Source of the DNA: CADEED01 sp963711635 | GTDB lineage: Bacteria; Pseudomonadota; Gammaproteobacteria; Steroidobacterales; Steroidobacteraceae | NCBI GenBank assembly: GCA_963711635.1 | Contig: CAVQEZ010000006.1 | Span: forward strand, 115,372-179,371 | Direction of reading: 5' to 3' | DNA length: 64,000 nt | Shown here: piece by piece, positions 18,750 to 27,594 of the stretch | How positions within the stretch are numbered: the stretch's first letter is position 1 | Layout: the number at the start of each line of letters is the position of its first letter | Notes under the pieces: model-generated | Database searches by the model: none | What the model saw: the letters and a program-made list of their open reading frames with translations, nothing else | Told to the model about the DNA's origin: nothing | Position numbers and translations under genes: made by a program

Positions 18750-19339
18750 CGCACACCTCGTTCCAATCTGTCTTTCAGCAGGCCGCGGGCCCGGTGCAAC
18801 TGCGCCTTGCAGGTGCCGACGGCGATGCCCAGCATCGACGCGGCCTCCTGGTGTTCGTAGCCGTACACGCCACACAGCACCAGTGCGTCGCGCGCGCCCT
18901 GCGGCAGCGATTCGATCGCGGCCTCGAGCTCCTCTTCTTCCACCGGCGAGTCGAAAACCATCGTCGGCTCCTCGAATTCACCCGGGTCTTCGACCAGCAC
19001 CTCGGCCTTGGAAGGACCCCGGCGTCTTTCGAGCACGGTGTTCACGGCAATCCGGTGCAGCCAGGTGGAGAAGCTCGCGCGCGCCTCGAAGCGCGGCAGG
19101 GCTTTCCAGGCCTTGATGAAGGCGTCCTGGACACAGTCGGCGGCGGCGTCCGGATCGCGCGTCATGCGCAGGCACAATCCGTTCACGCGTCCCACGTGCT
19201 CGCGGTAGAGACGTTCAAAGGCCTTGGCATCGCCCCGGCGAGCGCGCTCGATGAGCGCCACGTCGAAATCTACGACTGTGTCGGGTTTCGTCATCCGGGC
19301 TGTCGCACCATCTGCCAAACGTCTCTCCCTCGTATGCAC
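18746..19339 (-). CDS. ECF RNA polymerase sigma factor
   Basis: 197 residues if started at 19339; ATG 19294 (MTKPDTVVDFDVALIERARR) is an equally plausible start. Region 2: FERLYREHVGRVNGLCLRMT, CVQDAFIKAWKALPRFE and FSTWLHRIAVNTVLERRR. Region 4: SLPQGARDALVLCGVYGYEH and EAASMLGIAVGTCKAQLHRA, a helix-turn-helix. It directs RNA polymerase to a small regulon, held in check by the coupled downstream gene. Confidence 0.9.
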   Translation of the reverse strand: MHTRERRLADGATARMTKPDTVVDFDVALIERARRGDAKAFERLYREHVGRVNGLCLRMTRDPDAAADCVQDAFIKAWKALPRFEARASFSTWLHRIAVNTVLERRRGPSKAEVLVEDPGEFEEPTMVFDSPVEEEELEAAIESLPQGARDALVLCGVYGYEHQEAASMLGIAVGTCKAQLHRARGLLKDRLERGVR

Positions 19340-19410
19340 CTTAGAGGGAGATTCGCCGTCATGGGTTTGAAAAGTGGCATTTTCCCCGGGGAAAACGCGG
19401 GGTTACGAGA

Positions 19411-19490
19411 GTGGTGTCAGGCAGGGAAAACCGGGATTGGGACGGGGTGTCAGGCAGGGATTGTGGCTTCCACAATCCCTGCCTGACACC
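19411..19490. repeat. GTGTCAGGCA palindrome, also a likely terminator
   Basis: GGTGTCAGGCAGGGATTGTGG (written here as arms 19446-19466) and its exact complement at 19470-19490 form a 21-bp stem with a 3-base loop. A further partial copy, GTGGTGTCAGGCAGGGA, lies at 19411. It lies between the response-regulator stop (minus) and the sigma gene and belongs with the other dispersed palindromes of this window. Confidence 0.8.
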
Positions 19491-19500
19491 ACGTCTTCCG

Positions 19501-20172
19501 TCAGCTGCGCTGGGTGCCGCCGGAAAACCACTTCATGGCGTACTGAAGCAGCTGGCTGTTGGTGGCGAGGCCGAGCTTGTGTTTGATGGTCTGGCGGTGT
19601 GATTCGATGGTTTTGACCGACAGCGTGAACTCCTGCGCGATTTCGCGCGAGCTCATGCCGCGGCCGATCATGTTCAGGATCTGCACTTCGCGATTCGAAA
19701 GCCGCGCCACCGGATCGTTGGTCTCGGAGCGGCTCTCGCCGGCGCGCTGGTCGAGCGAGCGCTGGACGGTCTCGCTGACATAGGTACGGCCATCGAGCAC
19801 GCGACGCACCGCGATGAGCAGCTGGTCGGAAGCAGCCTGCTTCATGATGTAGCCCATGGCGCCGGCGGCCAGCAGCCGCTCCGCGTAGATGGTCTCGTCA
19901 TGCATGGACAGAACCAGCATGCGCAGCTCCGGCATCTCGGCGTGCATCTGCCTAACAAGCTCGATGCCGTCGCCGCGCTCGAGCGACAGGTCGACGACCA
20001 CGATGTCGGGTTTGCGGGCGCGGATCGCCTCGCGCGCCACCGGTTCGCTGTCGGCCTCGCCGCAGACGGCCAGGTCGGGCTCCGCTTCGAACATGCGCCG
20101 GAGTCCCTGCCGAACGATCGGGTGATCATCGACAATCAGGATTTGGCGCTTGGTAGCCATGGCTGCGGTCAT
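19501..20172 (-). CDS. NarL/FixJ-family response regulator
   Basis: 223 residues. Receiver: ILIVDDHPIVRQGLRRMF (acidic pair), phospho-acceptor Asp in PDIVVVDLSLERGDG, conserved Ser/Thr in VLSMHDE and Lys in YIMKQAA. Linker, then a LuxR-type HTH: LSNREVQILNMIGRGMSSRE and SVKTIESHRQTIKHKLGL. ATG 20172 is supported by AGGGGAG 6-7 bases upstream. It lies 130 bases downstream of the multi-PAS kinase on the same strand, its likely partner. Confidence 0.9.
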   Translation of the reverse strand: MTAAMATKRQILIVDDHPIVRQGLRRMFEAEPDLAVCGEADSEPVAREAIRARKPDIVVVDLSLERGDGIELVRQMHAEMPELRMLVLSMHDETIYAERLLAAGAMGYIMKQAASDQLLIAVRRVLDGRTYVSETVQRSLDQRAGESRSETNDPVARLSNREVQILNMIGRGMSSREIAQEFTLSVKTIESHRQTIKHKLGLATNSQLLQYAMKWFSGGTQRS

Positions 20173-20302
20173 GTTCGCTCCCCTACGCGCAATTATTAGG
20201 AATAGGAACGAATCATACGGCGATGTGGCGGAGCGTCAATCCTTAGTCTTACGCCCGCGCCTATAGTTAGACCGAATTCAATGGGCCTTTGGTCCTTTGA
20301 AA

Positions 20303-23300
20303 TCAGTCTTTGAGCGGGAACCCGCCACGCGGCGCGGCTTCGCCGCCACGCGGCGCGCGATGCGGGCAACTGCAGCGGACGGTCACGCCGCCACCGGGAT
20401 TGTTAACTATCGAAACATCCCCGCCCAGCATCTGCGCACGGTAACGCATGAGCTTCATTCCCATGCCATTGCTGGCGTTTCGCTCATCGAAACCCCTACC
20501 GTTGTCCTGGACGGACAACGTCAGGGTGCCGTCCGCCGTGGCCAGGTCGATCGATACCTGCGTGACGCGCCCATGGCGGATGGCATTGGTAAATGCCTCC
20601 TGGGCGATGCGATATAGATGCGTCGCAGCACCGTCTTCGAGGGTCAAGGGCTCCTTGAGCGAGGTATTGAAGTGCGCGCGCACTCCATAGCGCTCCATGC
20701 CGCGGACCGCCATGGACTGCAGGCCCGCGATCAGGCCGCCGCGGTCCGCGCCCACCGGCGCCAGGCCGCGCGCCATGGCGCGCGTGCTCTCGATGGCGCC
20801 ATTCACCAGGCTGATGATGTCCTCGACGTCAGCACGCGCTGACGAGCTCTCCTTCCGCAACTGCGCCACCACGCTGCGTAGCATCAGGGCCACGCCCGTG
20901 AGGTCCTGTCCCAGGCCGTCGTGCAGGTCGGAACCGATACGCAGCTGCTCGCGCCCGGCGATCTCCAGGATTTCGCGCTCCAGCCCGCGGCGCTCGGTCA
21001 CGTCGGTGATGACCGCCAGCCGGTGGGTGGCGCCGTCCAGGTGGGTGATGGTGGCCACGCAGGCGGCCTCGAAGGTCGAACCGTCGCGCCGCCGGCACTT
21101 GAACTCCACCGGCGTGGGGCCGCGGCTCTCGCCGGCCGCGCCTAACAACTGCTGCACGACCTGTTCGCGCTGCGCGCCGGACGGCTGCGCGATCAGGTCG
21201 TCGATGGCCGTGTCGACGGCAGTTCCCGGCGCGAAGCCGAACATGCGCTCGAACGCCGGGTTGGCCATGCGGATCATGCTGTCGGAATCGATTACCACCA
21301 CGCCTTCGTGCAGCAGCTCGAACATGCGCGCCTGGGTCTCGCGCAGGTGCTGGACCGCCTGCCGGTCGGTGATCTCGGTGATGTTGATGACCGCGCCGGA
21401 AATGCCGCGGACCGAGAGCACGGCGCGGATGCGCGAATCGAAGCAGCGTCCGCCATAGGGCGCACCCGAGGAGGCCAGCTGCAGGTCGACGGATTCACCG
21501 GTGGTCAGCACCTGCGTCAGCGCGGCGTGGATGCGGGCGCGATCCTCGGGCACGGCGATCTCATCCAGCCGCTGGCCGACCAGGCTTTCGCGCGTATGCG
21601 AACGGATACCGCGATTGATGAACTGCACGCGCCTTTCAGTATCGACCAGGATCAGCCAGTCGCTGGTGCCCGCGGCCACCATCTGCAGCAGTTCCTGCGA
21701 GCTGCGCAGCGCCTCCTGGGCGCGCGCCTGCTCGCTGAAGTCGATGGCCACGCCGACGATGCGCACCACGTTTCCGGCCGCGTCGCACACCGCGCAGGAC
21801 GAATCGAGCAGCGTGACGTAATGGCCGTCGCGATGACGTATCCGATACTGGAACGCCACCATCGATTTGGTATCGCGGTCGAACCATTGCTTCAGCAGCG
21901 GCTGATCTTCGGGATGCACGAGCGAAGCCCAGTCCGTGGCCTTCGGCCGGTCGGCGGGGGGATACCCGAGTACGCGGTCGCTGCCTTCAGTCGTCAGGAA
22001 ATTCGAGTCGGAGTCGATTTCATAGACGATGCAGCGCAGCTCGCGCGCGATGGCGCGGAAACGCTGGTCCGCGGCCGACAACGCCGTCTCGCGCAGCTTG
22101 CGCGCGGTGATGTCCACCACCAGGCCGAGCACGCGCTTGGTGGCGCCATCCGGTGAACGTTCCACCACGAAGGCGCGGTCCAGCGCCCAGTGCCAGCTGC
22201 CATCGGTGTGCCGGAAGCGATACTCGGTTTCCAGCACGTGCGCGTCCGGATCCACGCGTTGCAGGCGGCGCCGGAACTGGTCGATGGCCTGGTCGGGATC
22301 GGTGCCGATCAGTTGCCGCCAGTTCATGTGATTGGCGTTGCCGAAGGCCGGATCGACGCCGAACACGCGGTAGTAGCCGTCGGTGTTGTGCGTGATTCCG
22401 TTCTCGACGTCCCAGTCCCACACGCCCGCGGTAGTTAGCTGCAGCGCCTCCTCGACGCGCTCGTTGCGCGCGTTGGCGGTACGCTCGGCGACCTTGCGGT
22501 CGTCGAGATCCATGCATACGCCCAGCATGCGCACGGCCCTGCCGTGGGCATCGCGCTCCACGACGCGGCCGCGCTCGAACACCCAGCGCCAGGCGCCGCC
22601 GCGCGTGCGGATGCGGTATTCGGCGTCGTAGTACTCGGCCTTGCCGGCCACGTGTTCCGAGAAGCGGCGCGTGGCCTCGGGACCCTCGTCCGGATGCAGG
22701 TTCTCGTCCCAGCGCGTGACGTGCTCGCCGCCGTCGCAGGGATCGATGTCGTGGCGCTGGCACCAGTCGTTGAACCAGCGCGTGGTGTCGGTGAGGAAAT
22801 TCGTCTCCCACAGACCGATGCCCGCGCCCCAGGCCGCGGTCTCCAGCATGTGTTCGCTCGAGGCCAGGTGCGCCTCGGCGCGTTTCGCGGCGTCGATGTC
22901 CAGCGTGACGCCGATGACCAGCACCGGACGGCCGCTGAGATCCCATTCGACGGCGCGGCCACGATCCTGCATCCAGCGGTACTCGCCGGAAGCGGTCTTG
23001 AAGCGGTACTCGAATTCGACGGAATCGCGCTCGGCCTGGGCGTGCTCGCGCAGCTGCCGGTCGACCAGCTCGCGGTCCTCGGAATGCAGATTGCTGAACC
23101 AGGGATTCGGCGTCGCATCCCACTGCGCGCGCGAATAGCCTGTCATTGCCAGCCACAGAGGACTGGCGGTGCGCGCATTGCTCGGCACGTGCCACTGCCA
23201 GAACGCGGCGCGCGCGCCCCACAGCGCCGTGGCCAGGCGCGACTCGCTGTCGCTGCGCGCCACCTCCTCGCTCTTGCGCCGGTCGATGTCGAGCAGCAGG

Positions 23301-23680
23301 CCGGCGATGCGCGCGGCGGCGCCGTCGCGCTCGCGTTGCACGACCCGGCCGCGATGCAGGACCCAGAGCCAACGGTGCCCCGCGGCCAGCAGCCGGTATT
23401 CGCACTCGAAGCGGTCGCCACCGTGCTGGCAGGAATCGGCTGCCGCATTGAAGGCACCCAGATCGTCGGGATGGATGCGCCGCTGCCATTCGCGCACTGC
23501 CATGGGTCCGGCAGCGACGTCCACGCCAAAGGCGCGCAACCAGGCCTCGTCGACCTGGAAATGGTCGATCGACAGCTGCCAGTCCCAGACGGCTGCCTGG
23601 GCCAGTTGCAGGGCCGAACGGAATTCGGCCGGCAACGGCGCATCGGAAGCCGCTTGCGCGTTTTCGGGACGGGCATTCAT
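20303..23680 (-). CDS. Soluble multi-PAS sensor histidine kinase (HisKA_3/NarX-type)
   Basis: 1125 residues without a membrane helix. I count seven PAS/PAC modules, starting near AAVWDWQLSIDHF, AAFWQWHVPSN, GIGLWETNFLTDTTR, AGVWDWDVENGITH, CIVYEIDSDSNFLTT, TSDWLILVDTERRVQ and LLHEGVVVIDSDSM. The dimerisation domain has the phospho-acceptor His in IGSDLHDGLGQDLTGVALM; the ATPase has IAQEAFTNAIRHGR (N box) and VQDNGRGFDERNASNGMGMK (G boxes). It should phosphorylate the NarL-type regulator next to it. The many W-D-W PAS starts suggest flavin or small-ligand sensing; no heme or Cys signature is evident. Confidence 0.9.
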   Translation of the reverse strand: MNARPENAQAASDAPLPAEFRSALQLAQAAVWDWQLSIDHFQVDEAWLRAFGVDVAAGPMAVREWQRRIHPDDLGAFNAAADSCQHGGDRFECEYRLLAAGHRWLWVLHRGRVVQRERDGAAARIAGLLLDIDRRKSEEVARSDSESRLATALWGARAAFWQWHVPSNARTASPLWLAMTGYSRAQWDATPNPWFSNLHSEDRELVDRQLREHAQAERDSVEFEYRFKTASGEYRWMQDRGRAVEWDLSGRPVLVIGVTLDIDAAKRAEAHLASSEHMLETAAWGAGIGLWETNFLTDTTRWFNDWCQRHDIDPCDGGEHVTRWDENLHPDEGPEATRRFSEHVAGKAEYYDAEYRIRTRGGAWRWVFERGRVVERDAHGRAVRMLGVCMDLDDRKVAERTANARNERVEEALQLTTAGVWDWDVENGITHNTDGYYRVFGVDPAFGNANHMNWRQLIGTDPDQAIDQFRRRLQRVDPDAHVLETEYRFRHTDGSWHWALDRAFVVERSPDGATKRVLGLVVDITARKLRETALSAADQRFRAIARELRCIVYEIDSDSNFLTTEGSDRVLGYPPADRPKATDWASLVHPEDQPLLKQWFDRDTKSMVAFQYRIRHRDGHYVTLLDSSCAVCDAAGNVVRIVGVAIDFSEQARAQEALRSSQELLQMVAAGTSDWLILVDTERRVQFINRGIRSHTRESLVGQRLDEIAVPEDRARIHAALTQVLTTGESVDLQLASSGAPYGGRCFDSRIRAVLSVRGISGAVINITEITDRQAVQHLRETQARMFELLHEGVVVIDSDSMIRMANPAFERMFGFAPGTAVDTAIDDLIAQPSGAQREQVVQQLLGAAGESRGPTPVEFKCRRRDGSTFEAACVATITHLDGATHRLAVITDVTERRGLEREILEIAGREQLRIGSDLHDGLGQDLTGVALMLRSVVAQLRKESSSARADVEDIISLVNGAIESTRAMARGLAPVGADRGGLIAGLQSMAVRGMERYGVRAHFNTSLKEPLTLEDGAATHLYRIAQEAFTNAIRHGRVTQVSIDLATADGTLTLSVQDNGRGFDERNASNGMGMKLMRYRAQMLGGDVSIVNNPGGGVTVRCSCPHRAPRGGEAAPRGGFPLKD

Positions 23681-23913
23681 GGGCCGATTATTGTTACCTG
23701 CACGGGGCTTCCTCCACTTTGATCCATCTCCGGTTTCCGACCTGTTGGCCGAAAGGGTTTCCCTGATTTTCCCGATAGTTCCGAGCGGCGGCTAGGTGTT
23801 CCTGTAAGGGACGTACGGCTACTGGACCGCTGGCTACGTAAGTATTCTCTGACACAAGGGTTTGACAAAACCCAGGGTCGAAAAACTAACGGACTAGCGC
23901 GGGGAGTGTGGCT

Positions 23914-24714
23914 GTGGTGGACGGAAGCTCGACTCGAAATCCCTTGGTCGCCGATTACTCCGAATGGAGAGCCCGCGACTACTTTCAAACTTACTACAGC
24001 GAGGTCGTGCTCCCGGATGAGCAGGCCGTCCTCGCCTACCAGATCGACGTGCTGCGCGCCGCACGTGCGCACTTCGGCCGCGGACTCGAATACGGCTGCG
24101 GTCCCACGATGCACCGCGCGATCGCCGCGGCCAAGTACGCCTTCCGCATCGACATGGCCGACTGGCTGGCGGACAACCTCGCCGAGGCGCGCGAATGGCT
24201 GTGCGCGGACGATGCCGCTCCGGAGTGGAAGCGCTTCACGCGCTACGTGCTGGCCTGCGAGGGAAAATCGCAAGCTAACAACTCGCAGGTGCTCAAGCGC
24301 GAGGCGCTGACCCGCAAGGTGGTGCGCGGCCTGTACGTGAGCGACGCGCGACTGCGCCAGCCGCTGGGGCCCGCGCGCGACGCTTTCTACGATCTCATCA
24401 TCACCGGCTTCTGCATCGACGCGATCTCCAGCGATCCGCGCGTGTTCCGCCGCTGCCTGCGCAACGTCAGCTCGATGCTGCAGCCCGACGGCACGTTCAT
24501 CATCCACGCGCTGCACCAGTGCAAGGCCTACAAGTGCGGCGACCGCATGTTCCCGGGTTCGAACCTGACCATCGACGACGTGCAGTCGGCGATGCTCGAG
24601 AACGGGTTCGCGCCGGCAAGCATCGACGTGCAGGTGATTCCTTGCCGCGAGAACTCGATGTACGGGTACGCCGGGATTCTCACCGCGTCGGGCCGCAAGG
24701 CCCGCCGAAGATAA
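23914..24714 (+). CDS. NNMT/PNMT/TEMT-like SAM-dependent methyltransferase
   Basis: 266 residues from GTG 23914, which has GGGGAG 7 bases upstream; GTGs at 23908 and 23917 are alternatives and there is no ATG. The N-terminus ADYSEWRARDYFQTYYSEVV, motif I LEYGCGPTMHRA, the acidic FRIDMADWLADN, and DLIITGFCIDAISSDPRVFR with LQPDGTFIIHALHQC follow the nicotinamide/phenylethanolamine N-methyltransferase family. That family methylates small amines or nitrogen heterocycles. The gene stands alone, divergent from the PAS kinase; substrate unknown. Confidence 0.75.
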   Translation: MVDGSSTRNPLVADYSEWRARDYFQTYYSEVVLPDEQAVLAYQIDVLRAARAHFGRGLEYGCGPTMHRAIAAAKYAFRIDMADWLADNLAEAREWLCADDAAPEWKRFTRYVLACEGKSQANNSQVLKREALTRKVVRGLYVSDARLRQPLGPARDAFYDLIITGFCIDAISSDPRVFRRCLRNVSSMLQPDGTFIIHALHQCKAYKCGDRMFPGSNLTIDDVQSAMLENGFAPASIDVQVIPCRENSMYGYAGILTASGRKARRR

Positions 24715-24735
24715 CGGCCGCAAGGCCCGCCGCCG

Positions 24736-25857
24736 CTAGAGACGCTGCAGTAGCCAGACGATTCCGGCGGCACCGAGCGCACACGAACCCAGCGGCATCA
24801 CGCCCGAGGCATACCAGCGCGTACCACGCGCCAGGTAGATAGCCGGCAGCACCGCCGCCACGATGGCCAGCTGCGCGATCTCCACGCCGATGTTGAATCC
24901 CGCCAGCAGCGGCAGCAGGGCCGTGCCCGCGGCATCGATCTCGCTGAGCGCATTGGCAAAGCCGAAACCGTGTATGAACCCGAAACCGAAGGCCAGCGGC
25001 AATCGCAGGCGCGACAGCCGCGGCAACAGGTTGAGCCCGCCGGCCATGGCAATGGACGCCGCGATCGCCACCTCGATGGGTTGCGTCGGCAGGTGCACGA
25101 CGCCCGTGACCGCCAGCGCCAGCGTGGTCGAATGCGCGAGCGTGAATGCCGTGATGATGGTGAAAATATCGCGCGCCACCTGCGACAGTCGCTGCGCGCC
25201 CTGCCACTGGCCGTTCACCGGCCGCAACACCGACGGCAGCAGCAACAACAGCACGAAGGCGATGTGGTCGTAGCCGATTAGCACGTGCCAGACGCCCTCG
25301 CCCACGAAGCGCACGAAGCTGTCCCAGGCCGAGACGCGCGCGGGCTCGGTCCAGCCCGGCGAGTCGGGGCTGATGACTCCCGCGAATTGTTGTTTGCCGC
25401 GCGTGGAACTGATGAGAACGCGCTGCGAGGCATCGCCGGTCATGAACAGCGAACCGCTCACCGTGAGCAGGCCGGACTTCGGGCAGGCCGCGTTCAGCGC
25501 GATCGAGAGATGGTTCTGGCCCGCGCGCTCGGCCAGCGCGAGGTCCTTGAAATCGACCGCGCAGGCCGCGCCGCCACGCGCGACGCCGATCTCGCGCAAC
25601 ACGGCGGGTTCGATGTAGCGGGCGCGCGCATCGACGACCTCCTGCCAGGTGATGACCCCGTCATAGTCCTGGTCGATGAACACCGACCACATGATGTCGT
25701 GCGTGGCCAGGTCCCAGCGCAGTGCGACCGGTTCTTCGCCGCGCGGCAGATCGATCAGCAGGTAACTGGTGCTGGTCGCGTGCGCCAGCGCCGGACGCGC
25801 GGCACCCAGCGCGCCAAGACCCAGAACCAATGCAAGCAGGATGCGATTCACGGCCAC
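24736..25857 (-). CDS. HupE/UreJ_2-family membrane protein
   Basis: 373 residues. Signal peptide (LALVLGLGALGAARPALA), a periplasmic domain of about 170 residues with an EF-hand-like loop DQDYDGVITWQE, then six or so helices carrying the HupE/UreJ histidines: GYDHIAFVLLLLL, TAFTLAHSTTLALAV and GFGFIHGFGFAN. HupE and UreJ are nickel/cobalt permeases, but this extended subfamily usually lies away from hydrogenase and urease genes, so the substrate is open. It is the last gene of the DUF4331 operon, 3 bases after the TPR stop. Confidence 0.85.
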   Translation of the reverse strand: MAVNRILLALVLGLGALGAARPALAHATSTSYLLIDLPRGEEPVALRWDLATHDIMWSVFIDQDYDGVITWQEVVDARARYIEPAVLREIGVARGGAACAVDFKDLALAERAGQNHLSIALNAACPKSGLLTVSGSLFMTGDASQRVLISSTRGKQQFAGVISPDSPGWTEPARVSAWDSFVRFVGEGVWHVLIGYDHIAFVLLLLLPSVLRPVNGQWQGAQRLSQVARDIFTIITAFTLAHSTTLALAVTGVVHLPTQPIEVAIAASIAMAGGLNLLPRLSRLRLPLAFGFGFIHGFGFANALSEIDAAGTALLPLLAGFNIGVEIAQLAIVAAVLPAIYLARGTRWYASGVMPLGSCALGAAGIVWLLQRL

Positions 25858-25860
25858 ACT

Positions 25861-27033
25861 CTAACCGCGCCGCGTGATGCCAAGAATGTTTTCACTGAAA
25901 GCATCGCGGAATCCCGTGGCCAGCATCCATTCCGTCAGTTTGCGGCGCGCGGCCTGATCGCCGGCCGCGACGGCGGCTCGCGCCAGCACGCGTACGTCGG
26001 CGAGCTCTTTCTGCGTGGCGAAATTCTTTTCCGCCGACTGCAATGCTCGGGCGTCGTCGCCCATTGCCAGCGCCAGCATCGCGGCTTCACGATGGTGAAG
26101 CGCATCGCCGCGCGCGGCCTCGAGATCCAGCCAGCCGGCGGCCAGCGCGCGCAGACGCTCGCGCTGCGCGCCTCGCGTGCAACTCACACGCCGCACCAGC
26201 AGCGCCAGGCTCGGTCGCTCGATGTCCAGCAATGCGTTGGCGTCCTCGAGGTCGCCGCGCGCGATGAGTGCATCCGCCAGTGCCGCGCGGATCGAATCTT
26301 CGCGCGGCATCGCGGTGAGCGCGGCGCTGTAGTCGGCGATGGCCCGATCGATCGATTGCGCGCGCTCCTGCAGCTCGGCGCGCACGGTCAGGAAGTACGC
26401 GCGTGCCGCCGCGTCTTCACCGGGATTCAGTGGATAGGCCGCGAGCAGCGCCCGCGCCTGTTCGAAGCGCCCCGACCCCGCATGGCTTTCCGCGAGGCAA
26501 GCCAGCGCCACCGACTGGTTCGAGGCGGTGACCAGCAGCTGAGCGCAATCGCCGCGCGCGCCGGCGAAATCACCGCGCACCAGGCGCACCGAGGCGCGCT
26601 GCGTGCGTGCCGCGATGTCGAGCGGCGCCTGCCGCAGGATCGCGTCGAGCAGGTTCTCGGCGGCCGCGAATTCATGCCGATATTGCAGGGTCTCGGCAAA
26701 CAGCCGGCGCGTCTGGAATGACGCATCCGGACGTGCCGCGGCCGCGGCCAGCACCGCTTCGGCGCGGCCCATGTACATGGGTTCGCGCAGCGCATGCGCG
26801 CGCTCGAGAAAGGCCGTGGCCAGCGCGACGCTGGCGGTATCCGCGGGAGCTGCGCGCCATTGCGCGATCAGGTCCCGCAGGCCGGGGTCCGGGACCGCTT
26901 GCCGCACGTTGGCGACGATGAAATCCGGATCGGCGGGCACGAAACGATCGGTGGCCGCCGCGGCTGGTGCCGCGGCGGCTATTGTCATCAAGAGGGCCAG
27001 CACGACCCTGAAACGTGCCAGCCCCCCCATCAT
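25861..27033 (-). CDS. Exported tetratricopeptide-repeat protein
   Basis: 390 residues. Signal peptide (VVLALLMTIAAAAPAAAA), then helical repeats with TPR-like spacing: FAETLQYRHEFAAAENLLDA, ASVRLVRGDFAGARGDCAQL, LAESHAGSGRFEQARALLAA, IDRAIADYSAALTAMP and DALIARGDLEDANALLDIE. Probably a periplasmic scaffold. Its start overlaps the stop of the upstream lipoprotein by 4 bases, and the HupE gene follows within 3 bases. Confidence 0.8.
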   Translation of the reverse strand: MMGGLARFRVVLALLMTIAAAAPAAAATDRFVPADPDFIVANVRQAVPDPGLRDLIAQWRAAPADTASVALATAFLERAHALREPMYMGRAEAVLAAAAARPDASFQTRRLFAETLQYRHEFAAAENLLDAILRQAPLDIAARTQRASVRLVRGDFAGARGDCAQLLVTASNQSVALACLAESHAGSGRFEQARALLAAYPLNPGEDAAARAYFLTVRAELQERAQSIDRAIADYSAALTAMPREDSIRAALADALIARGDLEDANALLDIERPSLALLVRRVSCTRGAQRERLRALAAGWLDLEAARGDALHHREAAMLALAMGDDARALQSAEKNFATQKELADVRVLARAAVAAGDQAARRKLTEWMLATGFRDAFSENILGITRRG

Positions 27034-27593
27034 GGCTCTTCCGCCGGGATCAGGCCTGCGAACGCCGCCGGGTCGTCCGCATCCTGCTGGATGGTCCAGC
27101 CGTTCAGCGTCGTCGGCGTATCGTTCTCGGCCTTGGCGAAGGTCTCGAGCGCCATGGCGCGCAACGAGTTGTTCTTCGCGTTCACCGCGACGGCGAAGCT
27201 GCGCGTGGTGGCGGCTCCGTCGGGATCGACGACCCGGATCGCGATGTTCGCGGTGCCGGTCGTGGCCTCGAGCGGCGTCAACGTCAGCGTGCGCGTCGCG
27301 CCGCTTCCGGAGAGCACCACACCGTCGGCGGGAAACACCGCCGTCCCGTCCGCCATCGCCGTCACGGCCAGACTACCGGCACCGGACTCGCGGTCGTCGA
27401 CACCGAAGTCGATCGACAGCATGGTGTCCTGGTCGGTCGCGCGGTCGGTGATCGTCGACACCGCCGGCGCGCTGTTGGCCGGCGGCGGCGTGTAACCGCT
27501 GTCGCCATCGCCGCCCCCGCCACAGGCGGCGACCACCAGGGTGGTCGCCGCGAGCGCGGCAAGACGGATATTGCTGATCTTGCGCGAGTTCAT
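27030..27593 (-). CDS. Lipoprotein with cadherin/Ig-like domain
   Basis: 187 residues. Lipobox VAAC followed by GGGGDGDSG (a flexible tether). One beta-sandwich domain follows: APAVSTITDRATDQDTM, IDFGVDDRESGAGSLAVTA and IRVVDPDGAATTRSFAVAVN, with DxD/DxDG calcium-type loops. The C-terminal tail AENDTPTTLNGW is a separate short segment. The gene sits between the DUF4331 gene (1 base apart) and the TPR gene (overlap), so its product probably forms a surface complex with theirs. Confidence 0.75.
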   Translation of the reverse strand: MNSRKISNIRLAALAATTLVVAACGGGGDGDSGYTPPPANSAPAVSTITDRATDQDTMLSIDFGVDDRESGAGSLAVTAMADGTAVFPADGVVLSGSGATRTLTLTPLEATTGTANIAIRVVDPDGAATTRSFAVAVNAKNNSLRAMALETFAKAENDTPTTLNGWTIQQDADDPAAFAGLIPAEEP

Positions 27594-27594
27594 C

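Noticed and set aside
25285..26721. A 478-residue plus frame opposite HupE and TPR genes
   Set aside because: Antisense shadow of two well-supported genes.
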